Part shown: one piece after another, positions 1-9,070 of the stretch | How positions within the stretch are numbered: position 1 is the stretch's first letter | How the letters are laid out: each line of letters begins with the position of its first letter | Assembly (NCBI RefSeq): GCF_001427585.1 | Contig: NZ_LMGY01000001.1 | Coordinates: 373,270 to 437,269 of the forward strand | From: Pseudoxanthomonas sp. Root630 | GTDB taxonomy: Bacteria > Pseudomonadota > Gammaproteobacteria > Xanthomonadales > Xanthomonadaceae | Reading direction: 5' to 3' | Length of the DNA: 64,000 bases | Notes under the pieces: model-generated | Databases searched by the model: none | What the model was told of the DNA's origin: nothing | The model's input: the letters and a program-made list of their open reading frames with translations, nothing else | Translations under genes and position numbers: made by a program

Positions 1-18
1 ACAATGGCAGACCGAGAA

Positions 19-34
19 GGGCGCCTGAGCGCCC
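19..34. other. Short GC hairpin upstream of lipoprotein gene
   Basis: A perfect 6-bp stem (GGGCGC, loop CTGA, GCGCCC) lies just before the first gene. There is no U-run after it, so it may be the end of an upstream transcript or simply part of the leader. Confidence 0.3.
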
Positions 35-72
35 GCATTCCGACAACAGATCCAACAGGAGGGGGAAGACCC

Positions 73-567
73 ATGAAGAACATCGCAACCCGCATGCTGC
101 TCACCGCCTGCCTCGTGCTGCCGTTCACGGCGTGCAAGAAGCAGGAAGAAGCCCCGGCCGAACCGGCGGAAGTCGCCCTGGTCGCGCCGACCACCGGCGA
201 AGACGGCCCGTGGAAGGAGTACCTGAGCAAGGTCGTCGACGCCAACATGGGCACGATCACCAACACCCCGTACGTGTACTACCTGCCGGCTGAAACCGAT
301 CCGGAGTTCGAAGCCAAGTACGGCCGCCAGCTGGAACAGGCCAAGGGCGCCGTGGCGCGCGGCGTGACCAGCGGCAACCTGATCGCGTTCGGTTCGCCGT
401 CCAGCGTCAAGATCGCCGACCTGGCCGTGGCCGCGTTCGACGGCGTGCAGGCCGATACCTTCAAGGGCGTGCGCATCCTGTTCATCGGCAAGACCGAGGA
501 CAGCGAGCGCGTGAAGGCTGCGGTAACCCCGAGCGGCGCCGAATACCTGTTCGTCGAAGCCAAGTGA
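73..567 (+). CDS. Small conserved lipoprotein of unknown function
   Basis: The product is 164 residues and has a bacterial lipoprotein signal: a short basic N-terminus, a hydrophobic stretch and a lipobox ending FTAC with the acceptor cysteine at residue 21. After it comes an acidic, Ala/Pro/Glu-rich linker of about 20 residues, then a compact soluble domain with no motif I recognise. ATG 73 was chosen over the upstream in-frame ATG at 4 because it has a strong Shine-Dalgarno (AGGAGGGGG) at the right spacing and begins the signal peptide directly. I infer anchoring to an envelope membrane facing the periplasm. The gene sits alone ahead of a ferredoxin gene; no function is assigned. Confidence 0.8.
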   Translation: MKNIATRMLLTACLVLPFTACKKQEEAPAEPAEVALVAPTTGEDGPWKEYLSKVVDANMGTITNTPYVYYLPAETDPEFEAKYGRQLEQAKGAVARGVTSGNLIAFGSPSSVKIADLAVAAFDGVQADTFKGVRILFIGKTEDSERVKAAVTPSGAEYLFVEAK

Positions 568-580
568 CCTCCCGGCGCGT

Positions 581-612
581 GGCCGCCGCACGGCGGCCCC
601 CGCGAAGGCGGG
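581..612. other. Tandem hairpins between lipoprotein and ferredoxin genes
   Basis: Two adjacent stem-loops: an 8-bp stem GGCCGCCG/CGGCGGCC with a 2-nt gap, then CCCGC-GAAG-GCGGG. They follow the lipoprotein stop codon without a U-tract. They could be a weak terminator or a decayed dispersed repeat; the second hairpin resembles the short CCCGCGAAGGCGGG units common in related genomes (from memory, not searched). Confidence 0.4.
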
Positions 613-626
613 AATGACGAAAGAAA

Positions 627-875
627 ATGTCACTCAAGATCAACGAGCTCTGCGTCAACTGTGATGTCTGCGAGCCGGCCTGTCCCAACCAGGCCATCTC
701 GATGGGCGACACGATCTACGTGATCGACCCGGCGCGTTGCACCGAATGCGTCGGCCATCATGACGAACCGCAATGTGTCGTCGTGTGCCCCGTCGAGTGC
801 ATCGATCCCGATCCGGCGTATCCTGAGACCCACGAAGCGTTGCTGGCGAAGATGCTGCGGCTGCAGGCCGGCTGA
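627..875 (+). CDS. yfhL: YfhL-type 2[4Fe-4S] ferredoxin
   Basis: This is an 82-residue electron carrier. The N-terminal half has the motif CVNCDVCEPACP, a classical CxxCxxCxxxCP cluster site. The second half has CTEC, an eight-residue insertion, then CVVVCP, which is the spaced second motif typical of the YfhL/Allochromatium-type bacterial ferredoxins. All eight cluster cysteines are present, so two 4Fe-4S clusters are expected. The protein lacks a signal peptide and should be cytoplasmic; its redox partner is not evident from the neighbours. The symbol follows the E. coli family name. Confidence 0.9.
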   Translation: MSLKINELCVNCDVCEPACPNQAISMGDTIYVIDPARCTECVGHHDEPQCVVVCPVECIDPDPAYPETHEALLAKMLRLQAG

Positions 876-926
876 GCATCGCCCACGCGCCATCGCTTCG
901 TGCCGGTTTTCGCACCAGGAGCGATC

Positions 927-2666
927 GTGATCCAACGCCGTCTTTTTGCCTTGCTGTTCGTCGTCGCCTTTGCGCCCGCCGCATGGGCGGCCGACGCCAC
1001 CCGCACGTCTTCCCCGCATCCCCCCGGCACCGCCATCGCGAGCGCGCATGCGCTCGCCACGCAGGCGGGCCTGGATGTCATTGCGCAGGGGGGCAATGCG
1101 TTCGATGCCGCCATCGCGGTGTCGTCGACGCTCTCCGTGGTGGAGCCGATCAGTTCCGGCCTCGGTGGCGGCGGATTCTTCCTGCTGCACGATGGCAAGA
1201 CGGGCAAGGACGTCTTCATCGATGCGCGCGAAACCGCGCCCGCCGCATCGACGCCCGACAAATACCTGTTGCCGAATGGCGACTTCAACCGGGATCGCGC
1301 CGAGAACGGCCCGTGGGCCGCTGGCATCCCGGGCCTGCCGGCCGCCTTCGTGCATCTGGCGGAGAAGTACGGGCGGCTGCCGCTGAAAGCCTCGCTGGCA
1401 CCGGCGATCCGTACCGCACGCGAGGGCTTTCCCGTCTATGCGCGCATGGCGCGCGGTTACCAGGCGCGTCGCGACGTCATGGAGCGCTACAAGGGCACGC
1501 GCGCCGTCTACCTGGTGGGCGGGAAGCCGATCGAGGAGGGCGATGTCTTCAGGCAGCCCGATCTGGCGCGCACGCTGGAGCGCCTGGCCGCACGGGGCTT
1601 CGATGGTTTCTATCGTGGCGAAACCGCGAAGCTGCTGCTGGCCGGGGTGAAGGCCGAAGGTGGGCAGTGGACCGCGAAGGAACTGGCCGGCTACACCGTG
1701 CGCGAGCGCGAGCCGCTGACCTTCAAGTACAACGACTGGCAGGTGACCACCGCGCCACCGCCGTCGTCCGGTGGCGTGGCGCTGACGCAGATGCTGCAGA
1801 TCCTCGACGCCTACGACCTGTCGAAGCTGGACGAAGCGCAGCGCACGCACCTGGTCGTGGAATCGATGCGCCGCGCCTTCCGCGACCGTACCTTCTACCT
1901 GGGCGATCCGGACTTCGTCGAGATCCCGATGAAGACGCTGACCAGCCCGTACTACGCGGCCGGGCTGCGCGCGACGATCAACCCGCAGAAGGCGACGCCC
2001 AGCGATCTGCTCTCCGGCTTGCAGACGCCGCTCGAGGACGAAGAAACCACCCACTTCTCCATCATCGATGCCGAAGGCAACCGCGTTGCCGGCACCCAGA
2101 CCGTCAACCTGTTGTACGGCTCGGGCCTGGTGCCGCCCGGTACCGGCGTGCTGCTGAACAACGAGATGGACGATTTCGCGCTGAAGCCGGGCACGCCGAA
2201 TGCGTTCGGCGTGATGGGCTACGACGCGAATGCGCCGAAACCGCGCAAGCGCATGCTCAGCTCGATGACGCCGACCTTCCTGGAATCGCCGGACAAGGTC
2301 GCCGTGCTGGGCACGCCGGGCGGCAGCCGCATCATCACCATGGTGCTGTTGGGTGTCCTCGGCTATGACGCCGGGCTGGAGCCGCAAGCGGTCGCTGCGC
2401 TGCCGCGCTTCCACCACCAGTGGATGCCGGACCTGATCGAGATGGAGACCGGTGCGCTGAGCCCGGCCACGCAACAGACGCTCGAAGCCATGGGCCACCG
2501 GTTCAAGGTCGCAGGCAACACTGCGCAGGGTGGCCGCGGTTCCAGCCATGTCTGGGGCAACCTGCAGACGGTGGAGTGGGACAAGGCCACCAACACGCTG
2601 ATGGGTGGCAGCGATCCGCGCAATCCGGTCGGGGCGGCCAAGGTGGTCGAGTCGGCCAGGCCCTGA
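927..2666 (+). CDS. ggt: Gamma-glutamyltransferase (glutathione hydrolase) precursor
   Basis: Periplasmic enzyme that cleaves the gamma-glutamyl bond of glutathione and related peptides, transferring it to water or an amino acid. GTG 927 gives 579 residues and is preferred to the GTG at 900 because AGGAG lies 5 nt upstream and a clean Sec signal peptide (ending AWA) starts there. The family's autoprocessing site is visible: TTHFSIID, with Thr374 as the predicted N-terminal nucleophile of the small subunit after self-cleavage. The downstream NNEMDDF and GTPGGSRI motifs form the glutamyl-binding pocket in characterised GGTs. Length is normal for the family. It is followed by an inverted-repeat element and appears to be a single-gene unit. 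Confidence 0.93.
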   Translation: MIQRRLFALLFVVAFAPAAWAADATRTSSPHPPGTAIASAHALATQAGLDVIAQGGNAFDAAIAVSSTLSVVEPISSGLGGGGFFLLHDGKTGKDVFIDARETAPAASTPDKYLLPNGDFNRDRAENGPWAAGIPGLPAAFVHLAEKYGRLPLKASLAPAIRTAREGFPVYARMARGYQARRDVMERYKGTRAVYLVGGKPIEEGDVFRQPDLARTLERLAARGFDGFYRGETAKLLLAGVKAEGGQWTAKELAGYTVREREPLTFKYNDWQVTTAPPPSSGGVALTQMLQILDAYDLSKLDEAQRTHLVVESMRRAFRDRTFYLGDPDFVEIPMKTLTSPYYAAGLRATINPQKATPSDLLSGLQTPLEDEETTHFSIIDAEGNRVAGTQTVNLLYGSGLVPPGTGVLLNNEMDDFALKPGTPNAFGVMGYDANAPKPRKRMLSSMTPTFLESPDKVAVLGTPGGSRIITMVLLGVLGYDAGLEPQAVAALPRFHHQWMPDLIEMETGALSPATQQTLEAMGHRFKVAGNTAQGGRGSSHVWGNLQTVEWDKATNTLMGGSDPRNPVGAAKVVESARP

Positions 2667-2676
2667 AATCCACGTT

Positions 2677-2740
2677 GTGGGAGCGACGTCAGTCGCGAAA
2701 GGTCGCCCGGGAGCATCGTCGCGACTGACGTCGCTCCCAC
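2677..2740. repeat. REP-like inverted repeat, family 1, copy A
   Basis: Two inverted copies of a 22-nt unit containing GGGAGCGACGTCAGTCGCGA, separated by about 20 nt, lie between ggt and the next gene. The paired units could fold into a long hairpin in RNA. The same unit recurs near 19.1 and 28.2 kb, always between genes. This matches the behaviour of REP/BIME elements. Confidence 0.75.
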
Positions 2741-2766
2741 AGCGAAACGGGGCGTAGAATCGCCCC

Positions 2767-3657
2767 ATGAAACTCTGGTCGCTGCTGGGCAATTCCCAGA
2801 AACTCGATGGCGGTGCGATGTTCGGCAACGCGCCGCGCGCCATGTGGGAAAAGTGGTCGCCGCCCGACGCCGAGAACCGCATCGAGCTGGCCTGCCGCGC
2901 GCTGCTGGTGCAGCCGCTCGACGGCAAGACGGTGTTGTTCGAAACCGGCATCGGCGCGTTCTTCGAGCCGAAGATGCGCGCGCGATTCGGCGTGCAGGAA
3001 GAACGGCATGTGCTGCTGGATTCTTTGCGCGACGCGGGCTTCTCCCACGAGGACATCGACGTGGTGGTGCTCAGTCATCTCCACTTCGACCACGCCGGCG
3101 GTCTGCTCGCGCCGTGGCAGGAAGGACGTGCGCCGGAACTGCTGTTCCCCAACGCGACCTTCATCGTCGGCGCCGACCACTGGCAGCGGGCGCTGAAGCC
3201 GCACCCGCGCGATCGCGCCAGCTTCATCCCGGAGTTGCAGCCGCTGCTGGAAGCCAGTGGGCGACTGGAACTCGTTTCGGGCGAGTACTCGGATGCGCTG
3301 GGCAGCGCGGTCCGTTTCAGCTTCAGCGATGGCCACACGCCGGGACTGATGCTGGCGGAGGTGATCGGTGCGGCAGGTACCGACGGCCAGCCGCATGGCG
3401 GCGTGGTGTTCTGCGCCGACCTGATTCCGGGCCGATCCTGGGTGCATGTGCCCATCACCATGGGCTACGACCGCAATGCCGAACTGCTGATCGACGAGAA
3501 GCGCGCCTTCCTGGAAGACAAGCTGGCGCGCAACGTCCATCTGTTCTTCACCCACGACCCGGGCTGCGCGCTGGCGCAGGTGACCCGGGACGAGAAGGGC
3601 AGGTTCGGCGTCGCGCACGAGGTCGCCGAACTGCACGCGCGCCCGCTGGCTGCATGA
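2767..3657 (+). CDS. MBL-fold metallo-hydrolase
   Basis: A 296-residue cytoplasmic hydrolase of the metallo-beta-lactamase superfamily. The zinc-binding signature HLHFDHAGG is intact near residue 100, followed by the usual later ligands in DGHTPG, CADLIPG and FTHDPG contexts. It has no signal peptide. The superfamily includes glyoxalase II, lactonases and phosphodiesterases, and nothing in the sequence fixes the substrate. ATG 2767 begins shortly after the repeat element, so transcription from its own promoter is likely. Confidence 0.85.
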   Translation: MKLWSLLGNSQKLDGGAMFGNAPRAMWEKWSPPDAENRIELACRALLVQPLDGKTVLFETGIGAFFEPKMRARFGVQEERHVLLDSLRDAGFSHEDIDVVVLSHLHFDHAGGLLAPWQEGRAPELLFPNATFIVGADHWQRALKPHPRDRASFIPELQPLLEASGRLELVSGEYSDALGSAVRFSFSDGHTPGLMLAEVIGAAGTDGQPHGGVVFCADLIPGRSWVHVPITMGYDRNAELLIDEKRAFLEDKLARNVHLFFTHDPGCALAQVTRDEKGRFGVAHEVAELHARPLAA

Positions 3658-3751
3658 AGTGACTTTCGGCACCCGCTGCGGGTGACCACCGGCTCCTGTC
3701 GCGGCACGGCTCCGTCGGCACACTGGCCCCGTCTTCCATACGGGGTCCGGC

Positions 3752-4588
3752 ATGAACAAGCGCTTCTCCTTCCGCAGCATCGTTGCCCTGGCGTTCACGT
3801 CGTTGGCGATGGCGCAGGCCGCCTTCGCCGCCCCCACTGTCACGGTGCCCCTGCAGGTGTCGCCCGAACGCGCCACCACGCTGGCCGTGTGGGAGCCGGC
3901 GCAGGTGCGAGGCGTGGTGCTGTTTTCCACGGGCCATGGTTCCTGGCCGGAGCGTTACGACGCCTTGCTGCAGGCGTGGCGCGAGGCGGGGTTCGCGGTG
4001 GTCGCGCCGCTGCATGTCGACTCGATGAAGTATCCGGAGCGCGAGAAGTTCTCGCCGCAGCAGGGCTTCATGGAGCGTCTGTCCGACATGAAGGCGGCCA
4101 GCGCCTACGCGGCGGCGCATTGGCCAGCCGTACCGGTCGCGGCCGCCGGTCACAGCTACGGCACGCTGATTTCACTGGCACTGGGCGGCGCGATGGCCGA
4201 CATGGCGCCGCTGCGCGATCCATCGGTGACGGCCGTGGTGGGGTATTCCTCACCGGGCAGGATTCCTGGCCTGGTCACGCCCACCACCTATGCGTCCGTC
4301 GCGGTGCCGGTGCTTATCGTCACCGGCGACAGGGATTTCGTGCCTGGCTTCGTCAGCGACGCGAAGGACCATCTGTACCCGGTGGAAACCGCGCCGGCCG
4401 GCGACAAGTTCGCCCTGGTGCTGGCCGGTGGCGAGCACAACCTGGTCGGCGATGAATCCGAAGCGGCCTACCTCCGCGCCCGCGATGTCGGCACGGCGTT
4501 CCTGCGCGCCGAAGTGCTGGACGATGCGGCCGCGGCGAGTGTGCTGGACGCGCCGGATTCGCAGACCGAGCGCTGGCTGCGCCGTTGA
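3752..4588 (+). CDS. Exported alpha/beta hydrolase
   Basis: The 278-residue product begins with a Sec signal peptide ending AAFAA. The mature part has the alpha/beta-hydrolase pattern: nucleophile elbow GHSYG, a late acid in TGDRDF and a catalytic histidine in GGEHNL. The arrangement resembles predicted dienelactone-hydrolase-like and lipase-like periplasmic enzymes; the substrate is unknown. It ends only 9 bp from the stop codon of the convergent upp gene, with no room for a separate terminator. Confidence 0.8.
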   Translation: MNKRFSFRSIVALAFTSLAMAQAAFAAPTVTVPLQVSPERATTLAVWEPAQVRGVVLFSTGHGSWPERYDALLQAWREAGFAVVAPLHVDSMKYPEREKFSPQQGFMERLSDMKAASAYAAAHWPAVPVAAAGHSYGTLISLALGGAMADMAPLRDPSVTAVVGYSSPGRIPGLVTPTTYASVAVPVLIVTGDRDFVPGFVSDAKDHLYPVETAPAGDKFALVLAGGEHNLVGDESEAAYLRARDVGTAFLRAEVLDDAAAASVLDAPDSQTERWLRR

Positions 4589-4597
4589 GCGCGGCGG

Positions 4598-5230
4598 TCA
4601 GCCGATCCGCGTGCCGAAGATGCGGTCGCCTGCATCGCCCAGGCCCGGCAGGATGTAGCCCTTGTCGTTGAGGCGCTCGTCGATGGCGGCGGTGTAGACC
4701 TCGACATCGGGGTGCGCCGCTTCCAGCGCTTTCAGGCCTTCCGGGGCGGCGACCAGGAAGATGCCCTTGATCCGTTTCGCCCCGGCCCGCTTGAGCATGT
4801 CGATCGTGGCGATCAGCGTGCCGCCGGTGGCCAGCATCGGGTCGAGGATCAGCGCATCACGCTCCTCCAGCCGTCCAGTCAGCTTCTCGAAGTACGGCAC
4901 CGGCTGCAGCGTTTCCTCGTCGCGCTGCAGGCCGACCACGCTGACGCGCGCAGTGGGGATCAGCGCCAGTACGCCCGGCAACATGCCCAGGCCGGCGCGC
5001 AGGATCGGCACCAGGGTGATCTTGGCGCCGGCGATCTTCTTCACCGCCACCGGACCGGCCCAGCCCGCCATCGTCTCGGTCGTCAGTTCCAGGTCGGCGG
5101 TGGCCTCGTAGGCCAGCAGCGTGCCCAGCTCGGTCACCAGTTCGCGGAAATCCTTGGTGTTGAGGCCGGCATTCCGCAACAGGCCGATCTTGTGCTGTAC
5201 GAGGGGGTGGCGGACTTCGACGGTCTTCAT
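4598..5230 (-). CDS. upp: Uracil phosphoribosyltransferase
   Basis: Pyrimidine salvage enzyme that makes UMP and pyrophosphate from uracil and PRPP in the cytoplasm. The 210-residue product aligns end to end from memory with E. coli Upp: it begins [14 protein letters not shown], has VPILRAGLG, the PRPP loop DPMLATGG and the uracil-binding C-terminus [16 protein letters not shown]. Start 5230 matches the family N-terminus; the open frame continues upstream but that part is not family-like. It stands alone between two convergent or codirectional transcription units. Confidence 0.96.
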   Translation of the reverse strand: MKTVEVRHPLVQHKIGLLRNAGLNTKDFRELVTELGTLLAYEATADLELTTETMAGWAGPVAVKKIAGAKITLVPILRAGLGMLPGVLALIPTARVSVVGLQRDEETLQPVPYFEKLTGRLEERDALILDPMLATGGTLIATIDMLKRAGAKRIKGIFLVAAPEGLKALEAAHPDVEVYTAAIDERLNDKGYILPGLGDAGDRIFGTRIG

Positions 5231-5290
5231 GGCGGGGGCAGGGCAGCAGGCGATGCGGGAAGTCTGCATCAAACCCTGTTGTCCCACAAA

Positions 5291-5320
5291 GCAGGAAGCC
5301 GGCTTGCGCCGGCTTCCTGC
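5291..5320 (-). terminator. Strong hairpin after the TonB receptor gene
   Basis: A perfect 13-bp stem (GCAGGAAGCCGGC and its complement) with a 4-nt loop lies just past the receptor stop codon on the minus strand. It is followed by TTTGTG, a short U-tract. It probably ends the receptor transcript before upp. Confidence 0.65.
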
Positions 5321-5348
5321 CTGGATCGGCGCGTGGCGACGCCGTCGA

Positions 5349-7724
5349 TCAGAACGCCCAGCGCATGACCAACTGGTAGCTCGGGCCTGCCTCTTCGGTC
5401 TCAAGCTCGTACTCGTCGTAGTCGCGGTCGATCTGGTCCTGCAGCGTGTTGAACTTGTCGAAGAACTCGTCCTTGCTCGCATCCAGCAGGTTGTTGGCGC
5501 TCAGGCGCACCGACACGCTCTTGCCGAAGCGCTTCTCCACGAACACGTCCAGCTCGCCGCCGTAGCGGATGAGCACTTCTTCGCCCAGCACGCGCGTGTA
5601 GGCATCGCCCTGCTTGCGGTAGGTCGCGCCGAAGCTGGCGCCCAGGGTCGGCAGATCCTGGATGAAGCCGATGTTGTAGACGGACTTGGCCTGGTCGTTG
5701 AAGCGACGCTCGCCGAGGAAGTCGTCCACCTTCGACTTCACCCACGAGTAGTTGGCGAAGACGCCGGTGTTCTCCAGGCCGAAGGCGGACAGCGGCGTGG
5801 ACACGTCGAACTCGAAACCGTAGACCTTGCCGTCGCCGACATTGGAAGAGGTGTACAACCAGCTCGACGCCGGCTCCTGCGCCATCGCATCCGCCAGATC
5901 GACGGCGTCGCCGTCGTCGATCATGTCGGCCCAGGTGTCCTGCATCTCTTCGCTGGGCTCGCCGGTGTTGACGATCTCGATGAGGTCCTTGACGTCGCGA
6001 TAGAAGAAATTCAGGCCGACCACACCCTTGCGGCCGAGGCGGTGTTCGAAACCGAGGTCGAGGCCGTTGGCGGTCTCCGGATCGAGTTCCGGGTTGCCGA
6101 TGTAGTCGTTGTCGCCGAACTCGCCATCCAGCAGCGCCGGCAGCAGCTCGTTGAAGTTCGGGCGCTTGATGGTCTTGGCCAGCGACAGGCTGATGCGGTC
6201 CGCATCGCCCAGGTTCCAGCGCAGGTTCACCGACGGCAGCAGTTCGTTGTAGTCCTTGCTGACGCGGCCTTCGCTTTCTTCGTCTTCGAGATACTCCACC
6301 TTGGACTTGGTGGTCTCGTAGCGCAGGCCCGCTTCCCACGAGAACGCTTCGCCCTTGCCGCTGAGCATGATGTACGGGTCGAGGCGCTTTTCCTCGATCA
6401 CCGACGCGACGCTGCCGTCCAGGTCGTAGTCCGCCAGGGAGGCCGGCGTCTGGCCATCGTCGTCCGCTTCCCACTCATAGCTGACCACCAGGCCTTCACG
6501 CTTCTTGGTGCGGTAGTCCACGCCGAATTCCAGTTCGGCACCGCCCACCGGGCGTGCATGGGTCAGCCTGAAGCCGGTCTCGGCGTCCTTGGCGGTCACG
6601 GACTCGGCTTCGTAGACGGTTTCGTCCCACTCGGCGTCGGCGGGGATGCTCCAGGTGTCGTCCCAGTTCTCCGCGCCGCTCACGTAGACGTGTTCGCCCT
6701 CGGTGGTGGCCTGCGAGTTCTCGAAGCGCGCATGGTCCACGCTCACGGCGGTGGTGCCGCCGGCCATGTCGAACTTGTACTCGGCGCCGACGCCGTAGTT
6801 CTTCTGGTCGTACGGGTCCAGGCCGGGCACGCGGATGTTGACCGTCTCGTCGTCGTCCAGTTCCTCTTCGAAGGACACTTCGGTGACGTCGCGGTCGGTC
6901 TTGACGTAGAAGCCGTCGATGCTGAAGCGGCCGGTTTCGCCGACATCCGCGGTATAGGACAGGTTGGCCGAGTAATCGCGACCGTCCTTGACCTCGGTCT
7001 GGTCTTCCCAGCTGACCTTCTCTTCCCGGGTGTTGTCGGTGAAGCGATCGGAACGCTTGGACTTCGCGCGGTAACGGTCCTGCACGTTGATGCCGGCCAA
7101 CAGGCGGCCACCGAGCGCTTCGAACGAGGTCACGGCACCGAAGGTCGGGTTGATCTCGCCGTCGTCCCAGCGGTTCACGCCGACCCGGATGTAGCTGCCG
7201 GTGAACTCATAGGCGTCGCGCAGCACGATGTTGATCGCGCCGGCCATCGCGTCGCCGCTGCGGTTCGCGCTGGCGCTGCGCTTGATCTCGATGTGGTCCA
7301 CCATCTCCGCGGGGATCCGGTCGACATAGAACGAGCGGTCGTCACCGGCGCCCGGCACCTTCTTGCCGTTGATCAGCACTTGCGTGTAACCGCCGCCGAG
7401 GCCGCGCAGCTGCACGCCGTCGTATTCCATGATGTCCGAGCCGACGAAGCCGACGCCCGGCACGCGCTTGAGCATGTCGCCCACGGTGTTCGGCTCGAAG
7501 CGCTGGAAGTACTCCAGGTCGTAGACCAGGGTGGGCGCGATGTCGTCGGTGCGGTCGCGGTAGGTGATCTCGGCCTGCACCACGACGGTGTCCAACTGCT
7601 TCGGATCACCCGCGGTGCCGGCGTCCGGTGCCTGGTTCTGTGCGGTGGCGGCGAGGCTGGCCGGAAGCAGGGCAGCGCAGAACAGCGCCTGCGCGAGCGA
7701 GGCGGCCAAGGCATTGCGTTTCAT
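5349..7724 (-). CDS. TonB-dependent outer-membrane receptor (predicted phosphate/phytate locus)
   Basis: A 791-residue outer-membrane transporter. It has a Sec signal peptide (residues 1-36), a TonB-box-like segment LDTVVVQA, a plug domain (about 45-165) with the [11 protein letters not shown] and [16 protein letters not shown] motifs, then a 22-strand barrel region ending in the aromatic C-terminal residue (RWAF). ATG 7724 is used because it starts the signal peptide. The gene is divergent from a phytase-like lipoprotein with Pho-box-like sites between them. Beta-propeller phytase genes next to TonB receptors are known from earlier surveys of proteobacteria, so uptake of phytate breakdown products or another organophosphate is a reasonable inference. 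The ligand itself cannot be read from the sequence. Confidence 0.88.
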   Translation of the reverse strand: MKRNALAASLAQALFCAALLPASLAATAQNQAPDAGTAGDPKQLDTVVVQAEITYRDRTDDIAPTLVYDLEYFQRFEPNTVGDMLKRVPGVGFVGSDIMEYDGVQLRGLGGGYTQVLINGKKVPGAGDDRSFYVDRIPAEMVDHIEIKRSASANRSGDAMAGAINIVLRDAYEFTGSYIRVGVNRWDDGEINPTFGAVTSFEALGGRLLAGINVQDRYRAKSKRSDRFTDNTREEKVSWEDQTEVKDGRDYSANLSYTADVGETGRFSIDGFYVKTDRDVTEVSFEEELDDDETVNIRVPGLDPYDQKNYGVGAEYKFDMAGGTTAVSVDHARFENSQATTEGEHVYVSGAENWDDTWSIPADAEWDETVYEAESVTAKDAETGFRLTHARPVGGAELEFGVDYRTKKREGLVVSYEWEADDDGQTPASLADYDLDGSVASVIEEKRLDPYIMLSGKGEAFSWEAGLRYETTKSKVEYLEDEESEGRVSKDYNELLPSVNLRWNLGDADRISLSLAKTIKRPNFNELLPALLDGEFGDNDYIGNPELDPETANGLDLGFEHRLGRKGVVGLNFFYRDVKDLIEIVNTGEPSEEMQDTWADMIDDGDAVDLADAMAQEPASSWLYTSSNVGDGKVYGFEFDVSTPLSAFGLENTGVFANYSWVKSKVDDFLGERRFNDQAKSVYNIGFIQDLPTLGASFGATYRKQGDAYTRVLGEEVLIRYGGELDVFVEKRFGKSVSVRLSANNLLDASKDEFFDKFNTLQDQIDRDYDEYELETEEAGPSYQLVMRWAF

Positions 7725-7757
7725 GTGTGTCGTCCCCGTGACGAAAGTAAACGCCAC

Positions 7758-7791
7758 TTTGTAAGCACGTCACATGGCGGAAACATGACAC
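7758..7791 (-). promoter_or_regulatory. Pho-box-like promoter for the TonB receptor
   Basis: On the minus strand GTGTCAT-GTTT-CCGCCAT (7791-7774) matches the two 7-mers of the PhoB box (CTGTCAT, 4-nt spacer) at 6/7 and 5/7. Exactly 10 nt further is TACAAA (7763-7758), a -10-like hexamer. This is the spacing seen in PhoB-activated promoters, where the box replaces the -35. The receptor ATG follows about 33 nt later. Confidence 0.5.
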
Positions 7792-7831
7792 GGAGGTTCC
7801 CGTGCGGTGACAGGTATCCACGTGCAGTGCG

Positions 7832-7865
7832 CTGACATGAAAGTGTCATGGCGCCTGCGTAGAAC
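7832..7865 (+). promoter_or_regulatory. Pho-box-like promoter for the phytase-like operon
   Basis: CTGACAT-GAAA-GTGTCAT (7832-7849) matches the PhoB box consensus at 6/7 in each half with the correct 4-nt spacer. TAGAAC, a -10-like hexamer, begins 10 nt after the box at 7860. The same bases also read as an inverted repeat TGACA-N6-TGTCA, so a dimeric repressor site is an alternative explanation. Confidence 0.6.
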
Positions 7866-7892
7866 ATGGCCGTTTGTTGACGCCTTCATGTC

Positions 7893-9050
7893 ATGGGGAA
7901 TCCAGTGAAACCACGTCTCGCCTTGCTCGCCCTTCCTTTCCTGCTTGTCGCTTGCGGTGGAAAACCCTCCGCGCCGACGGTCGAAGCACTCGTCGGGCAG
8001 GCGCGCGAGAAGGAGCCGGACGAAAACGTCGAGAAGGATCCCCTGCTCAGCGAAGCGAAGATCGCGCATGTCGTGGTGCCTGAAGCCTTCATCACCGCGG
8101 CCACGCCGGCCGAAAACGTCGATTCGCCGGCCAGCTGGCGTGCCGCCGATGGCAGCCGCTGGCTGATCGCCACCGCGAAGGACACGCACCGCCTGGTCGT
8201 CTACGACGGCAGCACGGGCAAGCAGCTGCGCACGGTTTCGGGCCCGGGCAATGCGTTGGGGCAGATGCAACGGCCGAACGGCATCGCGGTGATCGACGAT
8301 CTGGTGCTGGTGGTCGAGCGCGACAACCGGCGCGTGCAGGTCTTCCAGCTGCCCGACTTCACGCCGCTGCTGGCATTCGGTACCGAAGCGCTGAAGCAGC
8401 CTTATGGCCTGTGGGTGCGTCCGCAGAAAGACGCATACGAGGTGATCGTCAGCGACAACTACATGTCGCCGCAGAACGAGGACGCGCCACCGCCGCTCGC
8501 CGAGCTGGGCCAGCGCTTCAAGCGTTACCACCTGCAGCGCGCCGAAGGCGGCTGGAAAGCCACGCTCGCCGGCACCTTCGGCGATACCGGGGAGGCGGGT
8601 GCGATCCGGATCGCGGAATCCGTGTTCGGCGATGCGGCGAACGACCGCCTGCTGCTGGCCGAAGAGGACGTCGCCGTCGGTACGCGCCTGCGCGAGTACG
8701 GCCTGGACGGCAAGTACCGCGGCCGCGACATCGGCGCGGACCTGTTCAAGGCGCAGGCCGAGGGCATGGCGCTGGCCCAATGCGCCGGCGGCACCGGTTA
8801 CTGGATCGCCACCGACCAGTTCAAGGATCGCAGCGTGTTCCACGTATTCGATCGCGCCACGCTGGCGTACAAGGGGGCGTTCGCCGGCAACAAGACCGCG
8901 AACACCGACGGCGTCTGGCTGGACCAGACCGCCGATGCACGCTTCCCGCAGGGCGCGTTCTATGCCGTCGACGACGACCAGGCGGTCGCGGCGTTCGACT
9001 GGCGCGATATCGCCAAGGCGCTGTCGCTGCCCGAGTGCCGTACCGAATGA
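7893..9050 (+). CDS. Phytase-like beta-propeller lipoprotein
   Basis: A 385-residue lipoprotein (lipobox LLVAC, cysteine about residue 21). The body matches the beta-propeller phytase family layout: a DSPASW segment in place of the family's DDPAIW, then LIATAKD, the RPNGIAVIDD and QPYGLWV blade motifs. These enzymes release phosphate from phytate or similar phosphoesters, and several calcium-binding acidic positions appear present, though I could not check all. GTG 7905, preceded by GGGGAA, is a good alternative start that gives the same lipoprotein signal. It lies 44 nt past a Pho-box-like site and is followed with overlap or close spacing by a phosphatase. Substrate is inferred from family and context. 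Confidence 0.75.
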   Translation: MGNPVKPRLALLALPFLLVACGGKPSAPTVEALVGQAREKEPDENVEKDPLLSEAKIAHVVVPEAFITAATPAENVDSPASWRAADGSRWLIATAKDTHRLVVYDGSTGKQLRTVSGPGNALGQMQRPNGIAVIDDLVLVVERDNRRVQVFQLPDFTPLLAFGTEALKQPYGLWVRPQKDAYEVIVSDNYMSPQNEDAPPPLAELGQRFKRYHLQRAEGGWKATLAGTFGDTGEAGAIRIAESVFGDAANDRLLLAEEDVAVGTRLREYGLDGKYRGRDIGADLFKAQAEGMALAQCAGGTGYWIATDQFKDRSVFHVFDRATLAYKGAFAGNKTANTDGVWLDQTADARFPQGAFYAVDDDQAVAAFDWRDIAKALSLPECRTE

Positions 9051-9070
9051 AGCACGCAGGGGATGCGGGG

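Noticed and set aside
7832-7849. Inverted repeat TGACA-N6-TGTCA as a GntR- or LuxR-type operator
   Set aside because: The direct-repeat reading has the correct PhoB spacing, a -10 at the correct distance, and a matching site on the other strand; the palindrome reading is kept only as an alternative.
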